A stretch of 43,093 nt of DNA. Source: Gammaproteobacteria bacterium (GTDB taxonomy: Bacteria; Pseudomonadota; Gammaproteobacteria; Eutrophobiales; Eutrophobiaceae). Shown here piece after piece: positions 9,007 to 18,102 of the stretch. The translations under genes were made by a program, and so were the position numbers. The DNA lies in assembly GCA_026710545.1 (NCBI GenBank), contig JAPOQU010000055.1, positions 105,312-148,404 on the forward strand, read 5' to 3'. Position 1 is the first letter of the stretch. Every line of letters begins with the position of its first letter. Below the pieces are notes generated by a model that had not been told where the DNA came from, made no database searches, and saw nothing but the letters and a program-made list of their open reading frames with translations.

Positions 9007-10107
9007 CTATCCCGCCTTTTTGTACATACAATTATTAACGATGGCATCGACGACACTGCGGGTTACTTCGCTTGTCGAGGCTGTACCACCTACATCCGGT
9101 GTCAGAATTCCAGCGCCTGTTGTCTGTTCAATAGCCGACATTAATACTTCGGCAGCTTCTGTTTGTTCAAGGTGAATTAGCATTTGCACCGCAGTCCAGA
9201 AGCTGGCAATGGGATTGGCAACCCCTTTACCGGTGATGTCAAAGGCAGAGCCGTGAATGGGTTCGAACATGGAAGGAAAACGTCGTTCCGGGTCAATGTT
9301 TGCAGTAGGCGCGACGCCGAGGCTACCGGCAAGCGCGCCGGCAAGATCCGAAAGGATGTCCGCTTGTAGATTTGTGGCGACTATCGTGTCCAGGCTTGCG
9401 GGGTCCAGGGTCATTCTCACAGTCATCGCGTCAACGAGCATTTTATCCCACATGACGTCCGGAAATTCAGCCGCTATTTCTGCCGCTATCTCGTCCCACA
9501 TTACCATACCATGTCGTTGAGCATTGGATTTGGTTACGACGGTTAACAGTTTTCTTGGTCGCGACCTTGCGATTTGAAAAGCGTAGCGCATGATTCGGGT
9601 AACACCCACCCGTGTAAAAATAGCTACCTCTGTACCGATCTCCTCCCGGTGACCCCTGTGAGCCCGGCCACCATGGCCAGAATATTCACCCTCGCTGTTT
9701 TCCCGTATTATCACCCAGTCGAGGTCGCCTGGTTCACAGTTGCGCAACGGTGAAGATATCCCCGGTAGCACCCGGCTTGGTCTTACGTTGGCGTACTGGT
9801 CAAATCCCTGGCAAATCTCCAGTCGTAATCCCCATAGCGTAATGTGATCGGGCACATCCGGAGCGCCTACCGCGCCGAAAAGGATTGCGTCGAATGGTTT
9901 GAGTATCTCCAGCCCGTCCTCCGGCATCATTACACCGTGTTTTTTGTAATAGTCCGAGCCCCAGTCGAAAGTTTCAACGCTGAATTCTATTTCCGGAAAG
10001 CAGGTTTGAATTGCGTTAAGTACTTCTATTGCTTCAGCAATCACTTCAATGCCGATACCATCTGCAGGTATTGCTGCAATTTTATAGACGCATTTATTTT
10101 TATTCAT
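9007..10107 (-). CDS. ttuC: Tartrate dehydrogenase / D-malate dehydrogenase (TtuC/DmlA type)
   Basis: This 366-residue member of the beta-decarboxylating dehydrogenase family is NAD-, Mn- and K-dependent in relatives that oxidise or decarboxylate tartrate or D-malate. The stretch FGAVGAPDVPDHITLWGLRL distinguishes the TtuC/DmlA branch from LeuB and Icd. Further signatures are YANVRPSR, the REN(S)EGEYSG substrate loop, K192 in VVTKSNAQRHG and the metal aspartates in TNLQADILSDLAG. It is read from the same transcript as the MFS gene: the transporter TAA and this ATG overlap by one base (TAATG at 10109-10105). The order regulator, transporter, dehydrogenase resembles the ttu tartrate genes of Agrobacterium vitis. 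Confidence 0.88.
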   Translation of the reverse strand: MNKNKCVYKIAAIPADGIGIEVIAEAIEVLNAIQTCFPEIEFSVETFDWGSDYYKKHGVMMPEDGLEILKPFDAILFGAVGAPDVPDHITLWGLRLEICQGFDQYANVRPSRVLPGISSPLRNCEPGDLDWVIIRENSEGEYSGHGGRAHRGHREEIGTEVAIFTRVGVTRIMRYAFQIARSRPRKLLTVVTKSNAQRHGMVMWDEIAAEIAAEFPDVMWDKMLVDAMTVRMTLDPASLDTIVATNLQADILSDLAGALAGSLGVAPTANIDPERRFPSMFEPIHGSAFDITGKGVANPIASFWTAVQMLIHLEQTEAAEVLMSAIEQTTGAGILTPDVGGTASTSEVTRSVVDAIVNNCMYKKAG

Positions 10108-11438
10108 TAGCTATTCCTGACTTGAGTAGTGTACTTGATGTATTTGTGCCGCGTACGCAGGCGTGCCAGAAGAAGCACCAGTAGAGCTGAAAAGATCAAT
10201 GCAGCGGCAACGCTGATCAACCCACCAGTATATTCTCCGCTTTGTTCTTTCATCCAACCGATGATGAAAGGACCGGCAAAACCACCCAGGTTTCCAATCG
10301 AGTTGATCGTTGCGATACCGGTCGCGGCCGCCGCTCCCGCGAGAAATTGAGTGGGGATACTCCAAAGGGGCGGCTTGGCAGAGCTGACGCCTGCACTTAC
10401 CAGCGCCAGTGACAGAACCACCAGGACAAGGCTGGTGGAATACGCAGCAAGTATCAGCCCCATGGCGGCGACCATACAGGCGCCCACTACGTGCCAGTAT
10501 CGTTCGCCACTGCGGTCAGAATGTCTTGCCCAAAACACCATGGCAAAGACCGCGAACAACGGAGGAATTGCATTGATTATCCCTGTTGCCAGGGGACCAA
10601 TACCGTACTGGGCGATAATCTGTGGAGACCAGATATTTACAGCGTAAAGCCCTGCGGAGGTACCAAAGTAAATCAGCGCCAGTGCAAGCACCCATGGGTC
10701 GAAAAGGCCGCGTAATACAGATTGTGTTTTGTGTTCATTTGACACATTCTCTACTTCAGCCTGCATCTGGGCAATCAACCAGCTACGCTCTTCTTCGTTC
10801 AGCCATTTTGCCTGCTCCGGTCTATCCGTGAGGTACACAAGAACTACCCCGGCCAACAGCACTGCCGGAGAGGCTTCAACCAGAAATAACCACTGCCATC
10901 CATGCAGACCGAGGACACCATCCATGGTCAGTAAAGCCCCGGAAATCGGTGAACCCAGTGCAATTGATATCGGTACGGCCGCCATGAACAGCGCTGTCAC
11001 CCCCGCGCGCTGTTGCGCAGGAAACCAGTAACTGAGATACAGAATAATTCCAGGAAAAAAACCTGCTTCTGCAGCGCCTAGCAGAAAGCGCAATATATAA
11101 AAACTTGTTGGTCCCTGTACAAAAGCCATCGCACCGGAAATGATCCCCCAGGTCAGCATGATGCGAGCAATCCAGATTCGTGCGCCGACTCGATGCAGGA
11201 TCAGGTTGGAAGGTACTTCAAACAGAAAATATCCGATAAAAAAGACACCCGCGCCGAAGCCGAAAGCGGCTGCCGACAGGCCAACATCGTCATTCATGGT
11301 CAGGGCGGCAAAGCCGATATTAACCCTGTCGAGATAAGCGACAAAATAGAGCAACATGATGAAAGGCACGATTCGCCGCGTCAGTTTGCGTATTACGCGC
11401 TGTTCAATCGATGTGGTCTGCATTGGAATTTCGGTCAA
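10107..11438 (-). CDS. ttuB: MFS transporter, anion:cation symporter family (tartrate type, TtuB-like)
   Basis: This 12-helix permease of 443 residues belongs to the ACS family (tartrate, phthalate, 4-hydroxyphenylacetate carriers). It shows the family signature LLYFVAYLDRVNIGFAAL near the first helix, then ILRFLLGAAEAGFFPGIILYLSYWFP and a short cytoplasmic loop LTDRPEQAKWL between helices 6 and 7. The start at TTG 11438 has a well-placed GAAGGA (11445-11450); ATG 11423 would remove five residues but has a poorer ribosome site. Coupling to the dehydrogenase suggests it brings tartrate or a related hydroxyacid across the inner membrane. Substrate is inferred from context. Confidence 0.85.
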   Translation of the reverse strand: MTEIPMQTTSIEQRVIRKLTRRIVPFIMLLYFVAYLDRVNIGFAALTMNDDVGLSAAAFGFGAGVFFIGYFLFEVPSNLILHRVGARIWIARIMLTWGIISGAMAFVQGPTSFYILRFLLGAAEAGFFPGIILYLSYWFPAQQRAGVTALFMAAVPISIALGSPISGALLTMDGVLGLHGWQWLFLVEASPAVLLAGVVLVYLTDRPEQAKWLNEEERSWLIAQMQAEVENVSNEHKTQSVLRGLFDPWVLALALIYFGTSAGLYAVNIWSPQIIAQYGIGPLATGIINAIPPLFAVFAMVFWARHSDRSGERYWHVVGACMVAAMGLILAAYSTSLVLVVLSLALVSAGVSSAKPPLWSIPTQFLAGAAAATGIATINSIGNLGGFAGPFIIGWMKEQSGEYTGGLISVAAALIFSALLVLLLARLRTRHKYIKYTTQVRNS

Positions 11439-11487
11439 TTTTCATCCTTCTCTCTGGTCAACCAAAAAACCGTTACAGTAGCCTTTT

Positions 11488-11522
11488 TCATCGTTGACAG
11501 CACTGATTGCGATGATTATATT
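11488..11522 (+). promoter_or_regulatory. Promoter of the LysR gene with overlapping operator
   Basis: A near-consensus promoter, TTGACA (11494-11499), 17 bp, TATATT (11517-11522), points at the LysR gene. An inverted repeat TCATCG (11488-11493) / CGATGA (11510-11515) brackets it and fits an autoregulatory LysR site controlling the divergent ttuB-ttuC operon as well. Binding is inferred only. Confidence 0.6.
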
Positions 11523-11547
11523 AATTTTATGAATAATAGGTGCCTTG

Positions 11548-12456
11548 GTGAACCTTAACCTTTTGCGGTGCTATATCGTTGTAGCGGAGGAGCTTCATTT
11601 TGGCCGTGCCGCAAGACGATTGAACATTCTCCCCTCTTCTCTCAGCAGAAATATCAACCTCCTTGAACAGGAACTGGGACTACGCTTGCTTTCCCGCACG
11701 ACACGCGACGTTGCCCTGACTCAGAGCGGGCATTCCCTGGCGCTGGAAGCCAAGTCTTTGCTCGAATATTCAGCTGAGGTTACCGATCGGGTCAGGAGTT
11801 CTGCTACCAGTAAGGAGCGGGTATTTCGAATTGGCGCCATGGACAGTGCCGCGACCGGGCTGATACCACAGCTCATCCATGATTTTCGTGAATTGGAACC
11901 CGAACTGGAATTACGCCTTCTGGAGGAGAAGAGTGCGAAGCTGTTACCGAAGCTATTATCAGGTGCGCTCGATGTGGCAATCATCAGCCAGCCGATATGG
12001 CCACTTGCCGATATTGAATTTGAGTTCCTTCTTAACCAACACATAATTGTCGCATTACCAACCAATCACCCACTGGCAGAATATGACACGTTGCGTGTCG
12101 ATGACCTTGCAGACGTTCCATTGATACTACCATCTCCAAGGAGCCGGCCTCATAGTCACAACCTCACCATACAGCTCTTTCAGGATGCTTCATTACAGCC
12201 TCGTATCGTCCAGCAGGCAGAAGAAAAGCAGACCATAATCAACATGGTTGGTGCGGAGATTGGCGCTGCAATCGTACCTTACTGGGCGAGTCGAAATGTG
12301 GTTCAGGGAGTGGTTTTTCGGCCCCTGGTAAATAATTCAGGGAAGCCTGTCGAGGAATTACCGTTAGCGGCTGCCTGGATAAAAGGAACTCATGATGTGT
12401 TTCGGGACAAGTTGATGGGTTTGATCAAAAACAACCTGGAACGATATTCTAATTGA
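11548..12456 (+). CDS. LysR family transcriptional regulator
   Basis: This regulator has about 302 residues. The N-terminal winged helix reads NLNLLRCYIVVAEELHFGRAARRLNILPSSLSRNINLLEQELG, followed by LLSRTTRDVALTQSG. The effector domain starts near residue 90 (FRIGAMDSAA). The start is GTG 11548 or the adjoining TTG 11545; AGG at 11538-11540 is the only ribosome-site candidate. It is divergent from the tartrate transporter and dehydrogenase with a 106-bp shared control region, so it most likely regulates them in response to tartrate or an aromatic acid, as TtuA does in Agrobacterium. It could also control the esterase and TonB genes downstream. Confidence 0.9.
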   Translation: MNLNLLRCYIVVAEELHFGRAARRLNILPSSLSRNINLLEQELGLRLLSRTTRDVALTQSGHSLALEAKSLLEYSAEVTDRVRSSATSKERVFRIGAMDSAATGLIPQLIHDFRELEPELELRLLEEKSAKLLPKLLSGALDVAIISQPIWPLADIEFEFLLNQHIIVALPTNHPLAEYDTLRVDDLADVPLILPSPRSRPHSHNLTIQLFQDASLQPRIVQQAEEKQTIINMVGAEIGAAIVPYWASRNVVQGVVFRPLVNNSGKPVEELPLAAAWIKGTHDVFRDKLMGLIKNNLERYSN

Positions 12457-12460
12457 GAAA

Positions 12461-13396
12461 TTATTTTTTAATAATCAAATGCTTGTCGAACCAGCTAAGC
12501 ATTGCGCCGATGTAGTCGGGTGGATTGTCGGGTTCTCGCCTGATGCTTTTGCCGTTAACAACCTGCCTCGATTCGAACCGTGGTCCATGTCCGCCACCGT
12601 GCACCGGTAAAAGTACGGTGTCAATACCGACCTGCTTAAGTGCAGCATGCATTTTGACGGATCGATCAAATGGTACAACCGGATCAGCATCTCCATGTAT
12701 CAGAAGGAAGGGAGGGTCGTCGGGCGTGACGTAGGTAATCGGTGAAGCTTCGGCGAGCAATTGAGCTTCGACACTTCCTTTTTTTGCTGCATTTGTTCGA
12801 AAACCGAACAGTGGCGCGTCGGGGTCGTCGCGGAGATCCATGGGCGCAGCTCGCGTTACCACAACCTGCACTTTTGCACTTTCGCGGTTTATCTCGTTGA
12901 GATCAGTCTGGTCGCCGTCACCGTCCATGACGCCAAGCATGCTGACCAGGTGTGCGCCTGAGGAGCCTCCCATCGCTCCGATACGCGTCGGGACAATTCC
13001 AAACTTTTTCGCATTGTAACGGATATAACGTACTGCCCTTTGAACATCCTCAAGTGGCGCAGGATAGCGAAAACGCGGCGCTGCCCTATGATTGATATTA
13101 AATACCGTATAGCCCGCTTTCGCCAGCGGTTGCGCGTAGATCTTCTCCTGACCGGTTTGCGTGAGCGGAATTGCATCGAGGCTGAGCTCGCGGGTCCAAC
13201 CGCTTCCCGAGATGAAAATGATGCCATAGCCATTGGGCTTCTCCGGGTAATAGACATCCATCAACAATGCAAGGCCCGAATACATACCGTAGATAACATT
13301 GGAATCAACCCTGGCTTCGGCGCTTGCCAGTCCCGGTTTACCCAGGCAAGTGAGTGCGAAAATAATGAGACAAACCTGTGGATTTGGTAATTTCAT
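12461..13396 (-). CDS. Secreted alpha/beta hydrolase (esterase-like)
   Basis: ATG 13396 gives a 311-residue protein with a signal peptide (MKLPNPQVCLIIFALTCLG, cleavage near ASA), so it should act in the periplasm or outside. The nucleophile elbow is GGSSGAH, the acid lies in IHGDADPVVP, and the histidine in HGGGHGPR near the C-terminus. The fold matches the BD-FAE/esterase-lipase group (DVYYPE, then NINHRAAPRFRYPAPLEDV). The usual HGGGW oxyanion motif is changed to ISGSGW, so the first His is absent. Placed between tartrate and hydroxycinnamate genes, it may split an ester of these two; this is an inference. The 359-codon frame starting at 13540 overlaps the TonB promoter region and is not favoured. 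Confidence 0.85.
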   Translation of the reverse strand: MKLPNPQVCLIIFALTCLGKPGLASAEARVDSNVIYGMYSGLALLMDVYYPEKPNGYGIIFISGSGWTRELSLDAIPLTQTGQEKIYAQPLAKAGYTVFNINHRAAPRFRYPAPLEDVQRAVRYIRYNAKKFGIVPTRIGAMGGSSGAHLVSMLGVMDGDGDQTDLNEINRESAKVQVVVTRAAPMDLRDDPDAPLFGFRTNAAKKGSVEAQLLAEASPITYVTPDDPPFLLIHGDADPVVPFDRSVKMHAALKQVGIDTVLLPVHGGGHGPRFESRQVVNGKSIRREPDNPPDYIGAMLSWFDKHLIIKK

Positions 13397-13611
13397 ATCA
13401 CTCTTGGAGATCTGGAAATTCTTGGGGATGACGGTAGCGGAATTATTATTGCATTTTTTTGTATAAAATTCTGTATCGGGAGGTGTCCGGTTTTCTGAAA
13501 TACACTGAGTTTCACTTTCGGACCTGTTTGCCACTGACACTGGGGGTATTCACTGAAATGTCTCGCCTTTGGTTTGAACCAACGCTACTAATAGTGACTT
13601 GGGGGATCGTA
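13397..13611. promoter_or_regulatory. Divergent control region between esterase and TonB receptor
   Basis: This 215-bp AT-rich gap must carry promoters for both divergent genes. TATAAA (13463-13468) is a possible -10 for the receptor. A GGGGGA ribosome site (13601-13606) precedes the receptor ATG at 13612. No clear palindromic operator was found by eye. Confidence 0.35.
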
Positions 13612-16476
13612 ATGAAACGACAACTTACTGCATCAAAATCTACCATCGCCCGCACTCTTTTGATGGTACTGTTCGGATCCGTTATCACCCTGCCGGGTAA
13701 GCTGGTAATAGCCCAGGATCAGGAAGGAGAAAGCCTGGAGGAAATTGTCGTCACCGGTTCGCGCATTGCTCGTAAAGACTTTGTATCACCCAGCCCCTTG
13801 GTAACTACTGAAATGGAATCGATCATCTATTCCGGTCGATCAACGATTGATGACTATCTGAAGGATCTTCCTCAATTCGCTCCCGGGAGTGGTGACTTCA
13901 GTAATGACAGTAATGGTGGAACTGCGGGTCGTGCGACTTTGAACCTGAGAAACCTGGGGGCAAAGCGTAACCTTGTTCTCATGAACGGTCGTCGTCTGAT
14001 ATCTTCCGGAACTGACGGTGCGATTGATATCAACACCATTCCATCACTTGCGATTGGAAAAATCGAAGTTATCACGGGTGGGGCCTCGGCGACTTATGGT
14101 TCTGACGCCCTGTCCGGTGTTGTGAATTTCAAGACCCGTACGGATCTTGACGGCCTTGAGGTTCAGGCTCAGTACTCTACCTTGGATGAGGCCGGTCAGG
14201 ACAACTACAAAATCGGTGGAGTTTTCGGAACAGACTACGCTGACGGCAGAGGTAACCTTCTAATTTCAGCAGAGTTTACCGACCGTGGTGGTGTTCGTTA
14301 TTTCGAACGTGAATTCTTCAATGTAAACCCTCAAGCAAGTCAGTTCACGGCTTACGGTTCTGCCCGTCTATTACCTCGCGGTCAGTTGGTTTCGGCTAAC
14401 AATGACGGGACGGCATTCAACGCGAGTAATACTTCTTCACCTACAGGAGCAGGCCGCACGACTTTCAACGGAGTTACTGAGCTTCCATTGCTGATTGACA
14501 GCAGGGGAACACTCAGAACTCACGGTCAGTTCAGAAACTGGATCCAGGTGCCGCTGGAACAAACAAACGTGTTCGGTACGACCGACTTTGAGCTTGATAA
14601 TGGTATTACGGCTTACGGACAGTTTCTGTACGCGTCTTCAACGGCTTTTAATGTTGGTGCTGAGCCTATTTCAGCAGGAATTTGGGGCGTAAGGATTCCT
14701 CGAGACAATTTCTATCTGAATCAAGTTCCAGACATTGCGGGGTTAGTCCGTGGATCTGGAATCAACGACTATCAGATCCGTTTTGTACAAGCTGGAAACC
14801 GAATCTACGAGACTGACAACGATGTATATCAGGTTCTTGGCGGGTTGAGCGGAAGATTTGGAGAGCGCGACTATAACTGGGATGTTCACTTCTCTTACGG
14901 CAGAACAGAAACAGCTGACAGAACTATTTCCGGTTCTGTGAATTACGCAGCCGTTCAGGAAGTTATTAACACAACGGATCCGGCGACTGGTGTAAGCCAT
15001 CTTTGTGCGGGTGGCTTTAATCCGTTCGGAGGAAGTGCGCCGCTTTCAACCGAGTGTTTGGAATTCGTTTCTCGTACACCTGTGAATGATACGACTCTGG
15101 AACAGATCGTCGTGGAAGGTACGTTAGAAGGAAGGCTTGCTGATATGCCGGCCGGTGAAGCCCGTTTTGCCTTGTCCGCATCATACCGCGAAAATACCTA
15201 TGAGTTTGATCCTGATGCGGATATTGCTGCAGGGGAGTTGGCAAATCTCGCGAGTGCCGGCTTCACGGAAGGGGAAATAGATGTTATCGACATTTCAGGT
15301 GAGGTTCTGCTCCCACTCATATCCGACACTGAGATGCTCGATTCCATGAACCTGACGTTGGGCGCTCGTTATTCAGATTATAGCTCTGCGGGTTCGCAAG
15401 AAACGTATAAGGCTGAAGTTGATGCACGAGTGAATAGCAACTTCATGTTGCGTGGTGGCTTCCAACATGCTGTTCGAGCGCCCAATGTTGAGGAATTCTT
15501 CAGGGCCAGTCTTTTGCGTGTACAACCGTTCCTTGATCCCTGTAGCTCTCGATATAGAGGTGTAAGTGTGGATCGAGCTGCTGAATTAGCGCTATGTGCG
15601 GTTCAAGGTTCGGATCGGAGCTACACTCAAGGTGGTTCATCGGCGCCAACCATCACAAACGGCAACCCCACTCTGACTCCTGAAGAAGCCGATACCTTTA
15701 CCATCGGCGCAGTCTTTGATCTTGATCTTGGCGATGTTGGGGCGCAGATTACAGTCGATTACTACAACATCAAGGTTGACAATGCCATCGAGACCTTGTC
15801 AGCACAGCAGATCATGACCAAATGTTTCAACCTGGATGGCACATCTAACCCGACGTATGACAATAACTATTTCCCATGCCAGCAAATCAACCGTCCAGTT
15901 TTGGCGCCTGCAACAACCGCCTTTGATCTTGATCCGGTTAATCAACCGATCCTGAACCTGGGTGGTATTAAAACGTCCGGCATCGACATTTCGGCAAACT
16001 TCAATCTTCCGGTTGAGAAGCTGGCCTGGGGCAACGGTGGCGGAGGCATTTACTTCTCATCATATATTAACATCCTTGATAAGCATAAAATTCAAGCTTT
16101 CTCAGACGAAGACTTTGTCGACACAGTCGTAGCTTACCCTGAGTTAAGGGTGACCAACTCCCTGACTGTGGAAACGGGTCCTGTGATACTCACCGGGGTA
16201 TGGCGCCACATCTCAGATATGGATGACATTTCAGCCATTGGAGGAATCGCTACAACCATCGAAGGAGCGAAATCATATGACTACTTTGATTTGAATGCAC
16301 GCGTAAATATTAATGATAAGTTTGATATCTATGCTGGTATCAACAACATCAGTAACAAACTACCGCCTCAAATTGGTGGTGAACCTGTCGGCACTGTATT
16401 CTCAAATACCAACCAGGGATATTACGACGGCATTGGTCGTTCATTCTACCTTGGCGTGAATGCTGGGTTCTTCTAA
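13612..16476 (+). CDS. TonB-dependent outer membrane receptor
   Basis: This receptor has 954 residues from ATG 13612, which follows GGGGGA and starts a signal peptide ending near VIAQ. The earlier start at 13459 adds 51 residues without export features. After the signal comes the TonB-box-like EEIVVTGSRI, a plug domain with NLRNLGAKRNLVLMNGRR and EVITGGASATYGSDALSGVVNF, then a long beta-barrel ending in the outer-membrane signature SFYLGVNAGFF with terminal Phe. It is typical of marine proteobacterial receptors for plant or algal compounds and carries no siderophore-specific feature. In this locus it probably imports the aromatic ester or its products across the outer membrane. Confidence 0.93.
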   Translation: MKRQLTASKSTIARTLLMVLFGSVITLPGKLVIAQDQEGESLEEIVVTGSRIARKDFVSPSPLVTTEMESIIYSGRSTIDDYLKDLPQFAPGSGDFSNDSNGGTAGRATLNLRNLGAKRNLVLMNGRRLISSGTDGAIDINTIPSLAIGKIEVITGGASATYGSDALSGVVNFKTRTDLDGLEVQAQYSTLDEAGQDNYKIGGVFGTDYADGRGNLLISAEFTDRGGVRYFEREFFNVNPQASQFTAYGSARLLPRGQLVSANNDGTAFNASNTSSPTGAGRTTFNGVTELPLLIDSRGTLRTHGQFRNWIQVPLEQTNVFGTTDFELDNGITAYGQFLYASSTAFNVGAEPISAGIWGVRIPRDNFYLNQVPDIAGLVRGSGINDYQIRFVQAGNRIYETDNDVYQVLGGLSGRFGERDYNWDVHFSYGRTETADRTISGSVNYAAVQEVINTTDPATGVSHLCAGGFNPFGGSAPLSTECLEFVSRTPVNDTTLEQIVVEGTLEGRLADMPAGEARFALSASYRENTYEFDPDADIAAGELANLASAGFTEGEIDVIDISGEVLLPLISDTEMLDSMNLTLGARYSDYSSAGSQETYKAEVDARVNSNFMLRGGFQHAVRAPNVEEFFRASLLRVQPFLDPCSSRYRGVSVDRAAELALCAVQGSDRSYTQGGSSAPTITNGNPTLTPEEADTFTIGAVFDLDLGDVGAQITVDYYNIKVDNAIETLSAQQIMTKCFNLDGTSNPTYDNNYFPCQQINRPVLAPATTAFDLDPVNQPILNLGGIKTSGIDISANFNLPVEKLAWGNGGGGIYFSSYINILDKHKIQAFSDEDFVDTVVAYPELRVTNSLTVETGPVILTGVWRHISDMDDISAIGGIATTIEGAKSYDYFDLNARVNINDKFDIYAGINNISNKLPPQIGGEPVGTVFSNTNQGYYDGIGRSFYLGVNAGFF

Positions 16477-16502
16477 TTCCGCGTTTTCAGTTTTTCCCTT
16501 TA

Positions 16503-16531
16503 GCACATTGCCGGGTTTCCCGGCAATGTGC
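16503..16531. terminator. Strong hairpin downstream of the TonB receptor gene
   Basis: GCACATTGCCGGG (16503-16515) and its exact complement (16519-16531) form a 13-bp stem with a TTT loop, 26 bases after the receptor stop. It should end transcription or stabilise the mRNA end, though the downstream T-run is weak. Confidence 0.65.
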
Positions 16532-16632
16532 GCTATTCCTGGATTTTCAAGATGCCGGTGATAGACAATAAAGCCGCTACTATTTAAGGTAACTCTGAAT
16601 CTTTTCAAGATTACTTACTTTGAAATGAACAA

Positions 16633-17157
16633 ATGAAAATTATTCCGATCATTTTCTTTCTATTGACTTTTCTTTCACTTCCGTGTTCAGCCAATAAAAA
16701 TAAAGAAACCATCTTTGAGCAATACCCTTCCAAACCGCCCAGCGTCGGCACTGGGCCGGTACTCCAGCTCTATGTCACCTTAACTGATTCGATTGACGTG
16801 GGGCAGACAGACGATGGCCAACGCTATATCGTTCCCATCACTGGCGGTTTTTTTATAGGGAACGGAATTTCCGGGGAGGTGCTACCCGGTGGTGCGGACT
16901 GGCAGGTCGTGCGTGCAGACGGAATAAAGAAAATTATCGCCCTGTATTCGATCCGGACATCTGATGGAGAAGTCATCATAGTGGACAACCGGGGTATCAG
17001 TTACACGGATGATGATGGACGTTATAGGAGGACTATCCCAAAATTTCATGCCCCCAGGGGAAAATATGACTGGCTGAACAAAAGCCTGTTCGTTGGAACG
17101 ATTACGTCCATAAAAAAACCGCGTGCGGTAATTATTAGAGTGTACGAAGTGAATTGA
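16633..17157 (+). CDS. Exported DUF3237 protein
   Basis: This 174-residue protein has a signal peptide (MKIIPIIFFLLTFLSLPCSA), which is unusual since many DUF3237 proteins are cytoplasmic. The body carries the family signatures GQRYIVPITGGFFIGNGISG, EVLPGGADWQVVRADG and, near the end, YDWLNKSLFVGT. It is predicted to be a beta-barrel-like small protein. No biochemical function is established, but members recur beside aromatic and terpenoid catabolism genes. Here it sits between the receptor and the CoA-dependent aromatic genes, so a periplasmic role in handling the same substrate is plausible. Confidence 0.85.
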   Translation: MKIIPIIFFLLTFLSLPCSANKNKETIFEQYPSKPPSVGTGPVLQLYVTLTDSIDVGQTDDGQRYIVPITGGFFIGNGISGEVLPGGADWQVVRADGIKKIIALYSIRTSDGEVIIVDNRGISYTDDDGRYRRTIPKFHAPRGKYDWLNKSLFVGTITSIKKPRAVIIRVYEVN

Positions 17158-17247
17158 TCGAGATCCATGGCGGCGCGGCACTTGATGTTTATTACGCCAG
17201 TGATTTTTATAATTGACAGTACGTTACAAACTGGAGAATTTATCTAG

Positions 17248-18087
17248 ATGAGCGCTGAAAGAAAAGAAGAAGATACTGTTGTATGCGAGATTGAGAACCA
17301 GATTGCCTGGGTCAGGTTCAATCGTCCCGAAAAGCGTAACTGCATGAGTCCCAAACTGAACCGCCGGATGATGCGTGTTCTCAAAGATATTGAGTTCCGA
17401 GAGGATGTTGGCGTGCTGGTGCTGACCGGTGAAGGAACAGCATGGTCTGCGGGCATGGATTTGAAAGAATACTTCCGCGCAACCGAGGCACAAGGCCTTG
17501 GCGCTATCCGGGAAGCTCAGGGCGAAGCCTATGGCTGGTGGCGCAAGCTGCGCTGGTACCAGAAACCCACGATAGCGATGGTTAATGGCTGGTGTTTCGG
17601 CGGTGGCTATGGCCCGCTCCATGCCTGCGATCTTGCATTTGCCGCTGAAGACGCGCAGTTCGGCCTTAGCGAAATTAACTGGGGCATCCTGCCCGGCGGC
17701 GGAGCGACCAAGGTTGCCACCAATTTGCTGAATATGCGGAATGCGATGTATCACGCCCTGATGGGAGAGAATATTGATGGCAAAACCGCTGCGAAGTGGG
17801 GATTGGTGAATGAGGCGGTTCCCCAGGCATCGCTGAAAAAACGTGTTACTGAAGTGGCTGACACCTTGCTGGAAAAAAACCCTGTAGCGCTGAAAGCTAC
17901 CAAGGATGCAATTCGCCGGGTGATGGAAATGACCTATGACAATGCCGAGGATTTCCTGATTCGAGCCCAGGAATCTGCAAACTTTTTTGATAATCAGGGT
18001 CGCAAAGCTGGAATTAAGCAGTTTATAGATGAAAAGACTTACAAACCGGGTCTGGGAGCGTACGACAAATCCAAACAGGCTGACTGA
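17248..18087 (+). CDS. ech: Hydroxycinnamoyl-CoA hydratase/lyase-like crotonase
   Basis: This 279-residue crotonase closely resembles p-hydroxycinnamoyl-CoA (feruloyl-CoA) hydratase/lyase, which converts feruloyl-CoA to vanillin and acetyl-CoA. Shared signatures are AGMDLKEYF (residues 68-76), VNGWCFGGG (112-120) and FGLSEINWGI with the catalytic Glu at 142. From memory of the Pseudomonas enzyme, its S123 corresponds to Gly122 here, and its Y239, which contacts the 4-hydroxyl, to an Ile in EDFLIRA. The C-terminal KPGLGAY is conserved. The ligase gene follows after 15 bp. The substrate may thus be a cinnamoyl-type CoA ester not identical to feruloyl-CoA. Confidence 0.85.
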   Translation: MSAERKEEDTVVCEIENQIAWVRFNRPEKRNCMSPKLNRRMMRVLKDIEFREDVGVLVLTGEGTAWSAGMDLKEYFRATEAQGLGAIREAQGEAYGWWRKLRWYQKPTIAMVNGWCFGGGYGPLHACDLAFAAEDAQFGLSEINWGILPGGGATKVATNLLNMRNAMYHALMGENIDGKTAAKWGLVNEAVPQASLKKRVTEVADTLLEKNPVALKATKDAIRRVMEMTYDNAEDFLIRAQESANFFDNQGRKAGIKQFIDEKTYKPGLGAYDKSKQAD

Positions 18088-18102
18088 GGACGAACCGGGG
18101 CA

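Noticed and set aside
13459..13611. Upstream 51-codon extension of the TonB receptor
   Set aside because: It lacks a signal peptide, overlaps the promoter region, and the internal ATG at 13612 has a strong ribosome site and a proper signal sequence.
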